From: Phycisphaerales bacterium
Lineage (GTDB): Bacteria > Planctomycetota > Phycisphaerae > Phycisphaerales > UBA1924
Assembly (NCBI GenBank): GCA_029260495.1
Contig: JAJDDD010000010.1
Coordinates: 124,001 to 188,000 of the forward strand
Direction: 5' to 3'
Length of the DNA: 64,000 nucleotides
Both the position numbers and the translations under genes were made by a program. Shown here piece by piece: positions 55,873 through 64,000 of this stretch; the first letter of the stretch is position 1, and each line of letters starts with the position of its first letter. The notes beneath the pieces were generated by a model that made no database searches, was not told the DNA's origin, and saw only the letters and a list, made by a program, of their open reading frames with translations.

Positions 55873-56640
55873 ATGCTTCTTGTCGACGCCTTTAACGTCC
55901 TCCATGTCACCGGCGTTCTCCCACCCGATCTCGCCGGCCTCGATCTCGGCGCCCTCGCTGCACTTATCGGACGCAGCCGCTTCGCCTCCATCGAGGCCCG
56001 CCTGATCTGTGACGGCCCCACCAAACCCCTCTGGGACAACCACGCCCACGACCAGCCTATCCCTCAATCAGTCCAGGTCTGCTTCGCCGGCCCGGGCAAA
56101 GACGCCGACTCTCTTATCGAAAAGCTCATCCGAGACAATACGGCGCCGCGCCGGCTGCTCATCGTCAGCACAGACAACCGCATCCGCACCGCCGCCCGCC
56201 GCCGCCGATCACGCTGGCTCTCCAGCGAAGCCTTCCTCCGCATCCTCGCTGTCGATCACACTCGCCCCCGCCCCCGGAATCCCCCTTCCAGCCAAGCCTC
56301 CCCCCACCTACTCCCGTCTAGTGAAACTCTCCCCGAAGCCGACATCCAGCACTGGTGGGATGAGTTCGCCATCGAAGAAGCCGGCCTCGCCGACATCCCC
56401 GCCGCCCATCCGCCAAAGCCCGATCCTCCCGCCGACCCCGACCCAGCCGCCGACGCCGACGCAAACCCAACCGACTCCTCACCAACAAAGCCCGCCATCG
56501 ACAGTTCCTGCCCCAACAAGAACGACATCGACAACGACAACGACAACGACGACCCCATCATCCGCCAGGCCCTCGAAGAATGGCCCGATCGCCTGGATCC
56601 CGAAGACCTCGACATGCGCCGCTGGCTTAAAGACGAATAG
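55873..56640 (+). CDS. NYN/YacP-like RNase (PIN-fold) with disordered tail
   Basis: The 255-residue protein begins directly with MLLVDAFNVLHVTG, the first acidic motif of NYN/YacP RNases. It continues with ARLICDGP, GPGKDADSLIEKLI and LLIVSTDNRIRTAARRRR, giving Asp residues at the four metal-site positions. The YacP/Rae1 family cuts mRNA, sometimes on the ribosome. After residue about 135 it is Pro/Asp/Ala-rich, including an Asp-Asn run (NDIDNDNDNDD), then a charged helix (ALEEWPDRLDPEDLDMRRW). No clear ribosome site. Divergent from rpsU and convergent with the Sel1 gene. Confidence 0.72.
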   Translation: MLLVDAFNVLHVTGVLPPDLAGLDLGALAALIGRSRFASIEARLICDGPTKPLWDNHAHDQPIPQSVQVCFAGPGKDADSLIEKLIRDNTAPRRLLIVSTDNRIRTAARRRRSRWLSSEAFLRILAVDHTRPRPRNPPSSQASPHLLPSSETLPEADIQHWWDEFAIEEAGLADIPAAHPPKPDPPADPDPAADADANPTDSSPTKPAIDSSCPNKNDIDNDNDNDDPIIRQALEEWPDRLDPEDLDMRRWLKDE

Positions 56641-56641
56641 G

Positions 56642-57646
56642 CTAATCATCAGAATGTGCTGCGATCTCTAAATGAAACTCGGATGAAATGCGTTGAGCTT
56701 CAGCGATCTGCTCCGGAGTCATCAACTGCTGAATCTCTTTTCTTGCGTTATGAGCATCTTGATTGCCACCGGCTGCCGCCAGATTGAACCATGCATAACC
56801 ACGAACATAATCTTTTGGAACACCCTCGCCTTGGGTGTACATGATGCCAAGGTTGTATTGCGCTACAGCTATCCCCTGCTCAGCTGCAAGCTTGTATCGC
56901 CTAACTGCTTCAACAGCATCCTTCGGAACACCCTTGCCTGTGTCATACATCAAGCCGACGTTGAACTCAGCTTCGGCTATCCCCTGCTCAGCTGCGAGCC
57001 TGTACCACCTGACGGCTTCAGCGGCATCCTTGGGAACACCCTCGCCTATGTAGTACATGGAACCGAGTTTGAACTGGGCTCTGGCCATCCCCTGCCTTGC
57101 AGCGAGCCGGTACCACTTGGCGGCTTCGACGACATCCTTCAATACACCGACGCCATTGGCGTAATTAACGCCGAGTGAGAACTGCGCAATAGCATTACCC
57201 TGCTCAGCGGCGAGCCTGTACCACCTGGCAGACTCGCCTGAGTCTTTCGGAACACCCTCGCCATTGGCGTACATCAAGCCGAGGTTGAACTGAGCTTCAG
57301 CAAACCCCTGCTCAGCGGCGAGCCTGTACCACCTGACGGCTTCAGCGGCATCCTTGGGAACACCCTCGCCTATGTAGTACATGGAACCGAGGCTGAACTG
57401 CGCTGCAGCAAGCCCTTGCTCAGCTGCGAGTCTGTACCACTTTGCGGCTTCGACAGCATCTTTCGGGACACCCTTACCATTCGCGTACACGAAGCCAAGG
57501 GCAAACTGGGCATCAGCATCGCCCTGCTGAGCCTCCTCGAGAAAAATATCAGCAATAGTTGTCGATTTCGGAGAGGAAGCATCACACCCGGCGATAGCGA
57601 CGACCGAAAGAAAAGCGACCAAGCGAACTGTTTGCGCCAACACCAT
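56642..57646 (-). CDS. Sel1-repeat (SLR/TPR-like) lipoprotein
   Basis: The 334-residue protein has a signal with lipobox AIAGC (Cys21), then seven complete 36-residue Sel1 repeats of the form GxAxAQFxLGxMYxxGEGVP, KDxxEAxxWYRLAAEQ, and a partial eighth, ending in a helix (LMTPEQIAEAQRISSEFHLE). Sel1 proteins act as protein-protein adaptors, here anchored outside the cytoplasmic membrane. The start is firm (AGGAGG 7 bases upstream). Repeats 2-3 and 5-6 are near copies at DNA level, indicating recent duplication. Convergent with the NYN gene, separated by one base. Confidence 0.88.
   Translation of the reverse strand: MVLAQTVRLVAFLSVVAIAGCDASSPKSTTIADIFLEEAQQGDADAQFALGFVYANGKGVPKDAVEAAKWYRLAAEQGLAAAQFSLGSMYYIGEGVPKDAAEAVRWYRLAAEQGFAEAQFNLGLMYANGEGVPKDSGESARWYRLAAEQGNAIAQFSLGVNYANGVGVLKDVVEAAKWYRLAARQGMARAQFKLGSMYYIGEGVPKDAAEAVRWYRLAAEQGIAEAEFNVGLMYDTGKGVPKDAVEAVRRYKLAAEQGIAVAQYNLGIMYTQGEGVPKDYVRGYAWFNLAAAGGNQDAHNARKEIQQLMTPEQIAEAQRISSEFHLEIAAHSDD
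56994..57391 (-). repeat. 74-bp identical direct repeat inside the Sel1 gene
   Basis: Positions 56994-57067 and 57318-57391 are identical by eye. They lie exactly 324 bp apart, i.e. three 36-codon units. They correspond to Sel1 repeats 5 and 2 and mark duplication or gene conversion of a three-repeat block. Confidence 0.88.
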
Positions 57647-57904
57647 TCGTGACCTCCTGGCAACTGAGATCGAGCGGCTGCGGAGGAATCCATTCTACTT
57701 GCTCTAGTCTGGCAAAGCATACCTATATTCCTGTTTGCAACCGACGACTTCCCCCGAAATCTCTTGAGACCGTTCGAGCTGAACTCACTCGGAACCCAAG
57801 CCGGTTTTTGCGCCCGCTCCCAGCCCAGACCGATGTTCCAACTGCTGCACGATGTGTTGAGATCTCAGGCGTTCATATCGCCCGTTGCAATCAAAGGAGC
57901 ACCA

Positions 57905-58726
57905 ATGGCGCCAACCGCCGCCGCAATCGAAAAAGAAACAGACACCGCCGAGCTCGCCGAACGCCGCGCTGAACGCGCCTATTGGATCGACGCCCTCCAG
58001 ACATGGTGCCGCGACAGGTATTCGCTCGAGCTCCTCCCCCTCCAGACAGATGACTCCGCCGTCCCGCCAGCGGCGCTTGTCAGCCTCATTCAAGACCCGC
58101 GCAAGAGCGATCCCGATGTCTTCCTCGGCACGGGCGCGCGCGATCAGCTCACCTTCCTTCGTGAACTCCACGACCACGGCTACGACCCAACCAGATTCAA
58201 CCGCATTCTCGACATGGGCTGCGGACTCTCGCGCATCACCAGACACTGGCTCCCGTTCACCCACTGCGAGATTCACGGCTGCGACATCACCGACCCCGTC
58301 CTCGACTATTCCCGCGCCCTGCTCAGCGATCGCGTCAGGTATTCGCGCACCAACCCCGACCCGCCGCTCCCCTACGAAGACGCATCCTTCGACTTTCTCT
58401 TCGCATCATCTGTCTTCACGCATGTATCGCCAGATCGCATGGAAGCGTGGGTGAATGAGCTCGCCCGCGTTCTCCGCCCCGGAGCCGCCCTCATCCTCAT
58501 CGCCTTCGAGCCACACGTCCAAATGCGCGGCTTCACCGAGCGCGAATTCGACCGCCTCATGCAATCCAACAACGGCGTCCAAAGCTGGGGCAGCGACGCG
58601 ATTAACCAGTCCTTCCGCTACGCCACCGACCAAGCCGAGCGCCGCCTCTGGAGTTCCCGCTTTGATGTTCTGGAGATTCGCCAGCAGTTCAAAAACGGCC
58701 GGCACATCATCATGCGCCGCCGTTAA
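57905..58726 (+). CDS. Class I SAM-dependent methyltransferase
   Basis: The 273-residue protein has motif I ILDMGCGLSR (101-110), motif II with the acidic EIHGCDITDPVLDY, motif III YEDASFDFLFASSVFTHV and the post-motif ELARVLRPGAALILIA, the pattern of small-molecule methyltransferases often linked to polyketide, lipid or sugar modification. About 95 residues precede the fold (RAERAYWIDALQTWCRDR), possibly a substrate domain. The start at 57905 was chosen because AAGGAG lies 5 bases upstream; the upstream open frame is not convincing. Substrate unknown. Confidence 0.83.
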   Translation: MAPTAAAIEKETDTAELAERRAERAYWIDALQTWCRDRYSLELLPLQTDDSAVPPAALVSLIQDPRKSDPDVFLGTGARDQLTFLRELHDHGYDPTRFNRILDMGCGLSRITRHWLPFTHCEIHGCDITDPVLDYSRALLSDRVRYSRTNPDPPLPYEDASFDFLFASSVFTHVSPDRMEAWVNELARVLRPGAALILIAFEPHVQMRGFTEREFDRLMQSNNGVQSWGSDAINQSFRYATDQAERRLWSSRFDVLEIRQQFKNGRHIIMRRR

Positions 58727-58752
58727 GAACTCCCATGCGCCTCGCTCCGCCG

Positions 58753-59889
58753 CTACCGCTGCCCGATCGGCACATACGCAACCCCGTGCGGCCCCGTGTA
58801 TTCCGCTGTCGGACGGATAAGCCGATTCGCTTCAAGCTGCTCAAGCCCATGCCCTGCCCACCCTGAAATCCGGCTCAGCGCGAACATCGGCGTAAACAAA
58901 TCAAGCTCAAGCCCGATGCAGTGATACGTCGTCGCAGAATAGAAGTCGACGTTGGGATAAATCCCCTTCGCTGCGACCTCGCGCTCCATCACCTGCTCAA
59001 CCGCGTGGCTCTTCTCATACAGATCGCTGTTGCCCGTGTCCTTGGCAAGCTGCTCCGCCAGCGTCTTCAGATAGGTCGCGCGCGGGTCATACGCTTTATA
59101 CACGCGATGCCCAAACCCCATGATCTTTTCTTTCCGCGTCATCTTGCCCATGACATAGTCTTCAGCAGCCGCCACTGAGGAAATTTCATTGAGCATCACC
59201 ATCACGCCTTCGTTGGCGCCCCCGTGCAGAGGGCCGCGCAGCGCGCCGATCGCCCCCGTCATCGTCGAGTAGATATCACTCAAAGTCGAGATAATCACCC
59301 GCGCCGTAAATGTTGAAGCATTGAGCCCGTGGTCCGCGTGCAGAATCATGCACACATCAAACGCCCGCTCCATCGTCTCCGTGGGCGCCTTCCCGTTGAG
59401 CATCTTCAGGAAGTTCGCAGCAAACGAAAGCGAAGTGTCCGGCGGAATAAACTTCTCACCCCGACGATGCCTGTCAAACGCGGCGACAATCGCCGGCGCC
59501 TTCGCCAGAATCCCCAGCGCCTTGCGCTGCACTTCTTCAGGCTTCGTGCTGTTCGGATCGCTGTCTTCAAGCGCCAGATACGAAATCATCGTCCGCAGCG
59601 CATGCATCGGCTGGGCGCTCGTCGGCAGATCCTTGATCCGACTCAGCACCGTGTCTGAAATCTCATACTGCCCGCGAAGCTCGCTCGTGAACGAGTTCAG
59701 CTCCCCCTGCGACGGCAGCCGCTTGTTCCACAACAGAAATACGACCTCTTCAAAGGTCGAGTTTCGCGCCAGATCGTCAATTTCGATCCCCACATATTCC
59801 AGAACGCCCTTCACTCCATCGATGAACGACAGTTCTGTTTCAGCGGCGACAACGCCTTCCAGGCCCTTCGAGGCAGTGCTCATGACCAT
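58753..59889 (-). CDS. gltA: Citrate synthase
   Basis: The 378-residue enzyme condenses oxaloacetate and acetyl-CoA. Catalytic residues are His222 (GPLHGGANE), His261 (GFGHRVYKAYDPR) and Asp315 (NVDFYSATTY), with HADHGLNAST as the family signature. The short length and sequence match the type I dimeric citrate / 2-methylcitrate synthase group (Gram-positive/archaeal type) rather than the 430-residue hexameric one, so 2-methylcitrate synthase activity cannot be excluded. AGGA lies 7 bases before ATG 59889; MSTASKGLEG (59883) is the next choice. No prpB or prpD is nearby, which favours the TCA role. Confidence 0.9.
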   Translation of the reverse strand: MVMSTASKGLEGVVAAETELSFIDGVKGVLEYVGIEIDDLARNSTFEEVVFLLWNKRLPSQGELNSFTSELRGQYEISDTVLSRIKDLPTSAQPMHALRTMISYLALEDSDPNSTKPEEVQRKALGILAKAPAIVAAFDRHRRGEKFIPPDTSLSFAANFLKMLNGKAPTETMERAFDVCMILHADHGLNASTFTARVIISTLSDIYSTMTGAIGALRGPLHGGANEGVMVMLNEISSVAAAEDYVMGKMTRKEKIMGFGHRVYKAYDPRATYLKTLAEQLAKDTGNSDLYEKSHAVEQVMEREVAAKGIYPNVDFYSATTYHCIGLELDLFTPMFALSRISGWAGHGLEQLEANRLIRPTAEYTGPHGVAYVPIGQR

Positions 59890-60099
59890 CTGCTTTCCTA
59901 GCTCGTATATTGTTAAAACATGCGCTAAGGGGAAGTAAGGCGTCACACCTGCGCTCGTATCGACACCCGTCAAAACACACTATAAACCCACTTGACCACA
60001 CCAGCAAACCACGGCGCCGCCGCCAGATCACTTCTCTCTTCCAACCAAAATCGTGCTCCAAAACCAGGAACTTGAGAGGATGCCCGGAATCCCACACAC

Positions 60100-61377
60100 A
60101 TGATTATCCAAGGCGACATCCTCTCCGACCCTGCCGCCGCCCCCAAACCGGGCTGGCTTCGCATCGACGGTGAACGCATCGAATCCGTCAATCTCGGCTC
60201 CCCACCACCTTCAACCACCCCCGAGTGTGGCGGCCCCGGCCTCGTCATCTGCCCCGCCTTCATCGACGCCCACCTCCACATCCCGCAGATCGACTCCATC
60301 GGCTGTGACGGCATGCCTCTGCTTCAGTGGCTCGATCGAGTCATCTTCCCCGCCGAAACCTGGTGGGGCGCCGGCGCCGCGCCCGCCATGCTCAAAACCG
60401 CCGTCCGCCGCATGCTCCGCGAGGGCACCGCCTCGTTCGCGGGCTATCTCACCAGCCACGCAGAGATCAACGCTGAAGTCCTCCGCCGCCTCACGTCTGG
60501 AGACAATCTCCCCGCCCGCCTTCGCTTCGCCGCCGGCCGCGTCGCGATGGATCGCAACGCCCCCGATGCGCTCACCGCGGAAGACCGTACCCGCGCCGCC
60601 ATGTCCCCCGCACCGAGCCCCATCCTGCCGCCGCCCAACCCCCAAGCCGCCCGCGCCGAACCCTCCGCCAACCCGCGATTTGCGATCTCCTGCTCCGACG
60701 AACTCCTTGCAGAAGTCGGCTGGGCCTGCAAAGAAATCGCCAAAACCTCAGGCGCCGACATCCTCATCCAGACCCATCTCGCAGAATGTGAGCCCGAAGT
60801 CCGCTTCGTCGCCGAGCTCTTCCCCAACTCCCCCAACTACACCGCGGTCTATGACCAGTTCGGCCTGCTCACCCCCCGAACGCTCCTCGCCCACGCTGTC
60901 CATCTCTCCGACGAGGAGTTTGAGCTGGTCCGCCGGCGCGGCTCCGTCCTCGTCCACTGTCCCCACGCCAATGTCTTCCTCGAATCCGGCCTCTTCGATC
61001 TCGACCGCGCCCGCGATCACGATGTCCGCCTCGCGCTGGGCTCCGATGTCGCCGCCGGCTCAGACATCGCCATGCCCCGCGTCGCGCGCGGCATGATCGA
61101 AACCGCAAAAGTCCGCAAGCTCACCATCGCCCCAAACGCGCACATCCCCACCCCCGCCGACGCCTGGCGCCTCATCACGCAGGGCAACGCCGACGCCATC
61201 GGATGGGCCGATTCCGGTCGCCTCGAACCAGGCGCTTTCGCAGACCTCCTCCTCCTGCGCGTTCCCGAAACCTGGCGCGATGAGCATCTCATCGGCAGGC
61301 TCATCTACAACTGGTCCTCGCGCCTCATCGAGCATCGCGTCATCGCGGGTGGGCTCATCAATCCAGCTACCATCTAA
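60100..61377 (+). CDS. Guanine deaminase-like amidohydrolase
   Basis: The 425-residue metal-dependent hydrolase has His58 and His60 (FIDAHLHIPQ), His226 (QTHLAECE), His268 (AHAVHLS) and Asp316 (ALGSDVAAGSD) as metal and catalytic residues. MPLLQWLDRVIFPAE directly after the first motif and VLVHCPHANVFLESG near the end are characteristic of guanine deaminase (GuaD), which makes xanthine from guanine. Other ATZ/TRZ-type deaminases remain possible. First gene of an operon with rhomboid (6 bp gap) and trpF (4-bp overlap). No other purine genes are nearby. Confidence 0.8.
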   Translation: MIIQGDILSDPAAAPKPGWLRIDGERIESVNLGSPPPSTTPECGGPGLVICPAFIDAHLHIPQIDSIGCDGMPLLQWLDRVIFPAETWWGAGAAPAMLKTAVRRMLREGTASFAGYLTSHAEINAEVLRRLTSGDNLPARLRFAAGRVAMDRNAPDALTAEDRTRAAMSPAPSPILPPPNPQAARAEPSANPRFAISCSDELLAEVGWACKEIAKTSGADILIQTHLAECEPEVRFVAELFPNSPNYTAVYDQFGLLTPRTLLAHAVHLSDEEFELVRRRGSVLVHCPHANVFLESGLFDLDRARDHDVRLALGSDVAAGSDIAMPRVARGMIETAKVRKLTIAPNAHIPTPADAWRLITQGNADAIGWADSGRLEPGAFADLLLLRVPETWRDEHLIGRLIYNWSSRLIEHRVIAGGLINPATI

Positions 61378-61383
61378 ACACGC

Positions 61384-62568
61384 ATGTTCATCCCTCTCGG
61401 GACAGATCGCCCTCTCCGCCGCCCCACGGTCGTCACTCATTGGCTCATCGGAGCCTGTGCGCTCATCTACCTCACCGGCATCCTTCTCGAGCGGTATGCA
61501 CCGGAAACGTTCGAGCACATGTTCAATCTCTACGCCCTCAATCCCAGCGGCGCGCCTCTCTGGGGATTCATCACCTACCAGTTCCTTCACGGCGGCTTCT
61601 GGCACATCCTCTTCAACATGCTCTTCCTTTGGGTCTTCGGTCCGCCCGTCGAAGACCGCTTCGGTCGCCTCGGCTTCCTCGCCTTCTATCTCGTTGGCGG
61701 CATCGCAGCCGGCGCCGCACAGATCGCACTCGTTAACTCGGGCGTCATTGGCGCCAGCGGCTCCATCGCCGCCGTCACCGGCGCCTTTCTCGTTCTCTTC
61801 CCCAAAACCAACATCCGCACGCTGCTCTTCTTTTTCTTCATCGGCGTCTATCACATCCCCGCCACTTGGTTCATTGGCTTCGCCATCTTCTGGGATTTCA
61901 TCATGCAAGGCGCCGGCGGTGGCGACGGCGTCGCCCGCCTCGCCCATCTCGGAGGCTACCTCTTCGGCTTCACCATCGCTTTCACACTCCTCGCGACAAA
62001 AGCCCTCCCCCGCGAACCCTACGACCTCTTCAGCATCAGCCGCCAGGCTCGCCGTCGCCGCGCCTTCCGCGAACTTGCAAGCAAAGGCGCCACCCCCTGG
62101 GCTTCCGACGCCGGCGCCCCATTGCGCGCAAAGAAAAAGCTCACCCGAACCAACGCCGCCGAAGAAGCACTCGCCGCCAAACGCACTGAAGTCAGCCGTC
62201 TTCACGCCGACCGCGAGTTCGACGCCGCTGCTGCCGCCTACCTCAAACTTCTCAACGACAACCCCGATCTCGCCATGAGCCGCAATCTCCAGCTCGATAT
62301 CGCCAACCACCTTCACCAACAAAACACCCACGCCGACGCCGCCCGCGCCTACCGCGTCTTTCTGACTCGCCACCCAAACGACAGCGAAGCCCCGCGCGTC
62401 CGCCTTCTGCTCGGCCTCCTTCTCACCCGTTATCTCAACGAACCCGAAGAGGCCCGCCCACTCCTCACACAATGCGCCGATTCAATCATGGACGAACAGC
62501 AACGCGCACTCGCCCGCACGCTCCTCGCTGAACTCCCCGAAGAATCCAAGCCCCAAAACAAAACATGA
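61384..62568 (+). CDS. Rhomboid intramembrane protease with TPR-like C-terminal domain
   Basis: The 394-residue protein has a six-helix rhomboid core: HGGFWHILFNMLFLWVFG (His69, His74, Asn78), the catalytic Ser125 in GASGSIAAVTG, and the second catalytic His188 in RLAHLGGYLFG. From about 215 on it is soluble: basic helices, then TPR-like pairs (REFDAAAAAYLKLLNDNPDL, HADAARAYRVFLTRHPND). The fusion suggests a scaffold for recruiting substrates at the inner face. Rhomboids include rhombosortases that process C-terminal sorting tails, but this one lacks a decisive mark of that subgroup. Overlaps trpF by ATGA. Confidence 0.87.
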   Translation: MFIPLGTDRPLRRPTVVTHWLIGACALIYLTGILLERYAPETFEHMFNLYALNPSGAPLWGFITYQFLHGGFWHILFNMLFLWVFGPPVEDRFGRLGFLAFYLVGGIAAGAAQIALVNSGVIGASGSIAAVTGAFLVLFPKTNIRTLLFFFFIGVYHIPATWFIGFAIFWDFIMQGAGGGDGVARLAHLGGYLFGFTIAFTLLATKALPREPYDLFSISRQARRRRAFRELASKGATPWASDAGAPLRAKKKLTRTNAAEEALAAKRTEVSRLHADREFDAAAAAYLKLLNDNPDLAMSRNLQLDIANHLHQQNTHADAARAYRVFLTRHPNDSEAPRVRLLLGLLLTRYLNEPEEARPLLTQCADSIMDEQQRALARTLLAELPEESKPQNKT

Positions 62569-63206
62569 AACGCACACGCATCAAAATCTGCGGCATCCGC
62601 GATCTCGACACCATGAGCGCCGTCGTGAGCGCAGGCGCCGACGCCGTCGGCTTCGTCTTCTACGAAAGTTCACCCCGCCACATCACCCCCGAAGACGCCT
62701 GGCGCCTCATCAACGACGCCCCACCCTTCCTCACCACCGTCTCCCTCACCGTCAGCGCCACACCCGATCAGTTCTCCGACATCGAACAGCTCTGCCCCAC
62801 CGATTACTCCCAGCTTCACGGCGACGAATCCGAATCCACTGTCCGCGCCTGCGGCCCCCGTGTCATCAAAGCAATCCGCTTCAATCAAAGCTCCGTACAA
62901 CGCGAACTCAAATTCTGGAGCGCCATAGAAGAGGTCGACGCCATCCTCGTTGATGGCTCAGCAGGAGGCGCCGGCCAATCCTTCGATTGGGCCGCACTAA
63001 CCAAAGCAAAACACGCCTGCGCCAAACCCCTCATCCTCGCCGGCGGACTCACTCCCGACAACGTGGAAGAAGCCATCCGCACGGTCAATCCCTACGCCGT
63101 CGATGTCTCCTCCGGCGTCGAAACATCCCCCGGCGCCAAGGACACCGCCCTCATCGAACGCTTCTGCGCAGCAGTTCGCCGCGCAGATCAAAGTTCATAC
63201 TCATAG
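62565..63206 (+). CDS. trpF: Phosphoribosylanthranilate isomerase
   Basis: The 213-residue TIM barrel isomerises phosphoribosylanthranilate in tryptophan synthesis. The catalytic pair is Cys9 (IKICGIRD) and Asp130 (AILVDGSAGGAGQSF); the phosphate loop LAGGLTPDNVEEAI and the end VDVSSGVETSPGAKD are typical. Its ATG overlaps the rhomboid stop codon (ATGA), implying translational coupling. It stands apart from other trp genes, as often in bacteria with split trp loci. Confidence 0.94.
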   Translation: MKRTRIKICGIRDLDTMSAVVSAGADAVGFVFYESSPRHITPEDAWRLINDAPPFLTTVSLTVSATPDQFSDIEQLCPTDYSQLHGDESESTVRACGPRVIKAIRFNQSSVQRELKFWSAIEEVDAILVDGSAGGAGQSFDWAALTKAKHACAKPLILAGGLTPDNVEEAIRTVNPYAVDVSSGVETSPGAKDTALIERFCAAVRRADQSSYS

Positions 63207-63216
63207 CGCGCTCGCG

Positions 63217-64000
63217 CTACACACCCGCCGTGCATCCAACAATCACACTCGCCAGCCCAAGCCCAACCGCCGCCGCGATCGGCGCGTGATCATCACGCCC
63301 CGCTGTCGACAGCGCCAAAACGCCCGCAATTGTCCATCCCGCCATCGCTGCCGCCGACCAGTGCCACCATCCCGAGCTGGCTCCCGCAATCGCCAGCGTC
63401 AGAATCGCCAAAGACCAAAGCCACACCACCGCAATCGCGCCCCCGCGCCCCAGTCGCGTTGCAATCGTCGCGGCGCCTTCCCCGCCATCCATCCGCATGT
63501 CGCGCACCAAGAGCAGCGTCACCACTGCCACAAGCGAAGCTGCGATCATCAAGCACGCCGCCAGCCCCGCCCGCGACAACAACTGCGGGTCCGCATCATT
63601 GAGCGACAACAAAATCGCCGGCCCCGCGATCCACGCCGCCGGCAAAATGAGCTCAACCAACGTCAGCCGATAGCTCAGCCGCTGTCCGCTGTGCCACATG
63701 CCAGCAACCGCCAGGGCGCACACGCCAACGCCCATCCAGAAACTTGCAAAGAGCATCGCTGCGCACAGCGCCGCCGTTAGCAGCAACGAGATAAACCACG
63801 TAATGTCCGCCGCTTCCCCCAGCGTCGCATCACGAGCCTGCGACAAGCCAAGTCTCGGCATCCGCCCCGCGCGAAGGTCCGCCCGCACACCCGACGACAT
63901 CCACAACACCACAATCGCCGCGTGCGCCCCCGCCAGGAGCGCCCCCGCCGCCGCATTGTGCTGACCAAAACCGCGAGCCCACACTATCGTCGCCGGCAGT
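63217..64000 (-). CDS. UbiA-family prenyltransferase-like membrane protein (5' end beyond window)
   Basis: The frame is open to the right edge of the window, so the N-terminus is missing; 260 residues are visible. It has at least seven hydrophobic helices. LVRDMRMDGGEGAATIATRL corresponds to the second Asp-rich motif of UbiA proteins (DxxxD then Gly-x-x-Thr), and GMWHSGQRLSYRLTLVELIL to the tyrosine/loop region before it. The family attaches prenyl chains to aromatic acceptors for quinone, heme or lipid synthesis. The first Asp motif (NDxxDxxxD) is not seen here and may lie outside the window or be degenerate. Convergent with trpF, 10 bp gap. Confidence 0.65.
   Translation of the reverse strand, partial: LPATIVWARGFGQHNAAAGALLAGAHAAIVVLWMSSGVRADLRAGRMPRLGLSQARDATLGEAADITWFISLLLTAALCAAMLFASFWMGVGVCALAVAGMWHSGQRLSYRLTLVELILPAAWIAGPAILLSLNDADPQLLSRAGLAACLMIAASLVAVVTLLLVRDMRMDGGEGAATIATRLGRGGAIAVVWLWSLAILTLAIAGASSGWWHWSAAAMAGWTIAGVLALSTAGRDDHAPIAAAVGLGLASVIVGCTAGV

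Noticed and set aside
56642-57646. 108-bp direct repeats
   Set aside because: They are Sel1 protein repeats, not a mobile or CRISPR element.
60080-60103. Seven-codon leader frame (MPGIPHT) overlapping the start of the deaminase gene by ATGA
   Set aside because: Its ribosome site would be directly adjacent to the ATG, and nothing in the peptide suggests attenuation.

Overview
The window comes from the chromosome of a GC-rich planctomycete, most likely class Phycisphaerae (inference). The evidence is the set of proteins ending in a duplicated dockerin-like tail of the DLNGDGxV / DLxxLLGxWG type, further secreted proteins ending in a Pro-x-Pro, hydrophobic, Arg-rich sorting tail, an oversized membrane pyrophosphatase, ATP synthase b and c subunits with signal-like leaders, and the form of LexA, trigger factor and S21. 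No rRNA, tRNA, CRISPR array or complete transposon was found.

Layout. 0-3.3 kb: start of a lipoprotein gene, a gene-free 1.3 kb stretch with nested palindromes, lexA, a truncated membrane-protein gene and a Mrr-type restriction endonuclease in an AT-rich insert. 3.3-11 kb: dicarboxylate symporter, SDR protein, CPA2 antiporter, trxB, a large secreted unknown. 10.8-20.3 kb: ald, a dockerin-tailed protein, obg, nitrilase, miaB, two tandem paralogous secreted proteins with C-terminal sorting tails, bioB. 20.5-24.5 kb: secreted trypsin-like protease with dockerin tail, a HEPN-motif protein, and an XRE/TPR regulator co-transcribed with a third sorting-tail protein. 25-31 kb: a surface-protein cluster (two dockerin-tailed proteins around a prepilin-like protein, and a divergent dockerin-tailed metzincin). 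31-36.5 kb: CstA with an inserted zinc ribbon, then an ABC transporter with a His-rich permease and a DUF3299 protein. 36.6-44.3 kb: a solo sigma region-4 protein, tig, a seven-bladed FG-GAP propeller protein, and an ATP synthase operon holding only the F0 genes and delta. 44.4-52.4 kb: DUF444, a beta-solenoid dockerin protein, a retropepsin-like lipoprotein, a tricorn-like protease, rsfS. 52.4-64 kb: hppA, rpsU, a NYN RNase, a Sel1 lipoprotein, a methyltransferase, citrate synthase, a guanine-deaminase-like/rhomboid/trpF operon, and a partial UbiA-family gene.

How it fits together. Housekeeping genes (energy: atp, hppA, citrate synthase; translation and folding: obg, rsfS, rpsU, tig, miaB; redox and cofactors: trxB, bioB, trpF) are interleaved with an unusually dense set of exported proteins. 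Seven share the dockerin-like tail on unrelated bodies (protease, metalloprotease, propeller, solenoid, lectin-like), and three carry the alternative sorting tail. The window therefore shows two parallel C-terminal display systems. Accessory DNA is limited to the Mrr insert, the HEPN locus and the gene-free stretch near the left edge.
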